The translations under genes were made by a program, and so were the position numbers. The notes under the pieces were generated by a model that did not search any database, had not been told where the DNA came from, and saw only the letters and a list, made by a program, of their open reading frames with translations. A stretch of DNA of 34,457 bases from Hypholoma sublateritium FD-334 SS-4 (lineage: Eukaryota; Basidiomycota; Agaricomycetes; Agaricales; Strophariaceae), in assembly GCA_000827495.1 (NCBI GenBank), contig KN817736.1:1-34457 (forward strand). The letters are read 5' to 3'. This document shows, in pieces, positions 32,601-34,457 of the stretch (its first letter is position 1; every line of letters starts with the position of its first letter).

Positions 32601-33610
32601 CGCAAAGGCAGCAGGCCTGAAAACAAACTTTGGTTGAAGGCAGCGCCCACTCTTCCGTCTCCAAAAATGGTCGACAGCGATGCTAACATCACTCTGACTG
32701 AACATAATGCATTATCTATTGCTCATCATCCACCTGAGGAGAAAACAGAGTTTCCAGGGTACAATTTTCATACTGAATCCTTCAACAGACTTGCGGAAGT
32801 CAAATTCAGTGTAGATCATACTCACACTTTGGGATTAGACAATCAGGATCTACCGTAATAACCCTTCTCAGATAATATGATTGACTCCTAACATTTCATT
32901 TACTGGATAGATCGCATGGAATGGAAATTGAACGCCCGTCACCCGGCGTGACAGTCCCGAGTCAACTCATCCGCCCATATCCAAACGCAACAGTTCCACG
33001 AGGTGATATCACCCCGCCCCCGCCGGAAAACCAGTGCGGGCCGGCCACTCGCCCTCCCTTTCTCCCTGCTTACTCGGAATACGGCGGAGATGATGTGTAT
33101 ACTTCATATCGACCTACTGGGCCATCTCTTACAGATTTATTGAGAACTCTTCCCATGGAACCATTCGGTTTGCTGAGTTGGGACATTGCAGATCGTCAAG
33201 ACGAGATCTGTGACAACACTGCACTTGGAGATGAAAGCAAGGTTATTCAAACTCTCTGGATGCGGTGGATCTTCTTAAACCGGTATGACGTTCCAAAACA
33301 ACATATTAATCTCGAATTTACCTGCTTAATTTACGTTCTACACCAGAAATACATTTATCGCGGACTATTGTAATGGAACTCTATCGTTTGTGGCCGATTA
33401 TTGGAAAATTATTCACCAGGCCTCTGGTTGGGCTGGCCTTCGAAATTGGCTTCTTGTATGTCATTCATCTTCATTGTATTGGCCAGGACAATTATTTAAT
33501 CAGTCTATTTCAAGATTCTTCTTGCGAATAATTTCTTAAACGGTCAGAATTTGGCACGTATATTGTGTTATTATGAAAGCCTTGTGGGAATGAACCAATG
33601 GTCTACATAA
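29635..33610 (+). CDS. EZH2: EZH2-like (KMT6-type) SET-domain histone methyltransferase with H3-tail-like repeat exons
   Basis: By family, the catalytic subunit of Polycomb complex PRC2 (H3K27 methylation, nucleus). Introns read: 30454-30499, 30613-30662, 30771-30840, 31200-31258, 31361-31413, 31493-31551, 31598-31652, 31784-31835, 32242-32288, 32337-32385, 32431-32479, 32855-32910, 33283-33346, 33456-33514. About 1,070 residues. Order: N-terminal region; a Cys-containing stretch (RPCGTDCF, then LAVICRKPCWE); CXC domain at about 393-465 (RCEHEGRCDADSKCECF, GTQRCPCYRASLECDPQLC); NQCRNVQIQRGNSK; SET at about 500-635 (EYVGELVFES, YVFELN, SRYINHSENPNCYAK, HGDHRIGIF, EELFLHYG); H3-like repeats at about 710-770; and an unknown C-terminal module (PFGLLSWDIADRQDE, LWMRWIFLNR, SGWAGLRNWLL, ILLANNFLNG). 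Frame breaks of one base near 30092 and 31312 need one added base each; the summed exons are then a multiple of three. The start is the first good ATG; an upstream exon is possible. Confidence 0.82.
32201..32525 (+). repeat. Tandem mini-exon/intron array encoding H3-tail-like peptides
   Basis: Four diverged copies of a unit of about 95 bp, each an exon part with ACACAAA.GCAGCAAGGAAA followed by an intron of 47-49 nt. Peptides are RGHKKAARKTQ (end of exon 31836-32241), REHKKAARKST (exon 32289-32336), RKYTRAARKIS (exon 32386-32430) and RENTKEARETP (start of exon 32480-32854). All junctions are in phase 2, so copies can be added or lost without breaking the frame. Introns 1 and 3 share GGCTCTCT-ACACC, showing that introns were copied with the exons. 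Confidence 0.8.
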
Positions 33611-33810
33611 TGTATGTACACTTGTTTTCAGTTGGCTGTCTTTCTTTATATTGGTGCGCAGGTACTTTTTTGGGTGGTTCTGTAAATTTTCAGACAGACG
33701 CATTCCACTGTCGTTTACTTGCCGGCGAAGCGAGTTATCTAACCCTGGAGGTGGAACCGGCGATGGACGGAAATCGGAAAGTGGGAATAGAGTAAGACAT
33801 ATCATATTAC

Positions 33811-33972
33811 ATGAGATGCGCGGCACAAAGTTTCGAATGTGCGGTGCCAGATTCAGACGTATGGGCACAAAGATCATACGTTCGGAGCGAAAGTCACTTG
33901 CGCGGGCACAATCCAATTGTGCGGCGTCAGGGTTGATATGTGTGGCTCGAAAATCAAGTGTACGGCACTTTG
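33811..33972 (+). repeat. Degenerate 19-22-bp tandem repeat, about eight units
   Basis: Successive units have the form TGTGCGGCxCxAAAxTCAxA: GCGCGGCACAAAGTTTC, TGTGCGGTGCCAGATTCAG, TATGGGCACAAAGATCAT, TTCGGAGCGAAAGTCAC, GCGCGGGCACAATCCAA, TGTGCGGCGTCAGGGTT, TGTGTGGCTCGAAAATC, TGTACGGCACTTTG. Units are strongly diverged. It lies about 200 bp downstream of the EZH2-like stop; the frames across it are open by chance of the repeat. Confidence 0.55.
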
Positions 33973-34457
33973 TTTATTGATGAAATTTCTAAAAACACTA
34001 CACATACGTGCGGTCAATAAATGTGCTAACGGGCGCCTATAATCGGTCACCCATAGGACGACTTCCGTCCACCCAGTCGCCCGCGAGCACTGAGGCTATG
34101 CGTTTGGGTGCAGACGCGCATTGGCACACATGCCGCGTTCAACGCGGCTGCGAGGTATATAAAGCATATTGATGCTCAGACGAGAACACGCTGATAGGGT
34201 CGCTTTTAGACTACACGTGGATTTTTGCTTTTCGGAGCATTAAACATGTGTTGAAGGCAGATAACGAGGGACTGAGACGTGCCCTCGTCAGCAGTTCAAA
34301 GAAGGCGGATAATAGAATCAGTTGAGAATGGNCCTAGCTCATGAGTCTGTGACGATGGGAGTTATGGGCAGCGTCTCTATCAAAGGACGTTCCCTTGACA
34401 AACCGGGAGACAGTACAAAAACTCGCTATGAGACTCCAGCGAACCGTTCTAACAAGG
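33973..34457. other. Intergenic to window end, no gene seen
   Basis: No supported exon. A GGTATATAAAGC box at about 34152-34162 could be a core promoter for a plus-strand gene beyond the window, but this is only a motif. One N at about 34332. Confidence 0.3.

Overview
The window looks like a piece of nuclear genome from a mushroom-forming basidiomycete (Agaricomycetes). Its genes carry many introns of about 46-70 nt with GT..AG ends and CTRAY-type branch sites. The recognisable families are ones that are abundant in this group: F-box-like, Zn2Cys6 with a mid-protein zinc cluster, JmjC-like, a Mug135-like coiled coil, an EZH2-type SET protein, and an NLR (NACHT) remnant. Scattered N bases and several frame breaks, each curable by one added base, suggest a draft assembly with uncorrected single-base deletions. 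Genuine decay cannot be excluded. All gene models here were spliced by eye.

Left part (1-9.3 kb): a small PD-(D/E)XK-nuclease-like gene (711-1304, +) converges on a two-exon hypothetical gene (1660-2437, -). A 41-bp tandem repeat follows, then about 3.5 kb of degraded minus-strand coding fragments including an NLR winged-helix remnant. Next come an intact two-exon Zn2Cys6 regulator (6786-8121, -) and a broken plus-strand gene (8582-9266).

Middle (9.3-24.6 kb): mostly gene-poor, repeat-bearing DNA. It holds a 113-bp foldback element and two inverted copies of a roughly 390-bp dispersed repeat, plus one truncated copy. It also holds G-runs and an inverted repeat pair at 20.7/21.4 kb. Two genes lie here: a 531-residue F-box-like protein (17897-19492, +) and a Mug135-like coiled-coil protein (22104-23153, -), the latter with a strong E-box-bearing hairpin at its start.

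Right part (24.6-33.6 kb): two multi-exon, chromatin-type genes lie head to head across a 984-bp intergenic region. One is a JmjC-like oxygenase of about 1,230 residues (-) and the other an EZH2-like SET methyltransferase of about 1,070 residues (+). After the SET domain, the EZH2-like gene carries a tandem array of duplicated mini-exon/intron units. These encode basic peptides of the type HKKAARKST, which resemble the histone H3 K27 and K9 contexts that SET enzymes act on. This built-in H3-tail-like array is the most interesting object in the window. A further C-terminal module of unknown function follows it.
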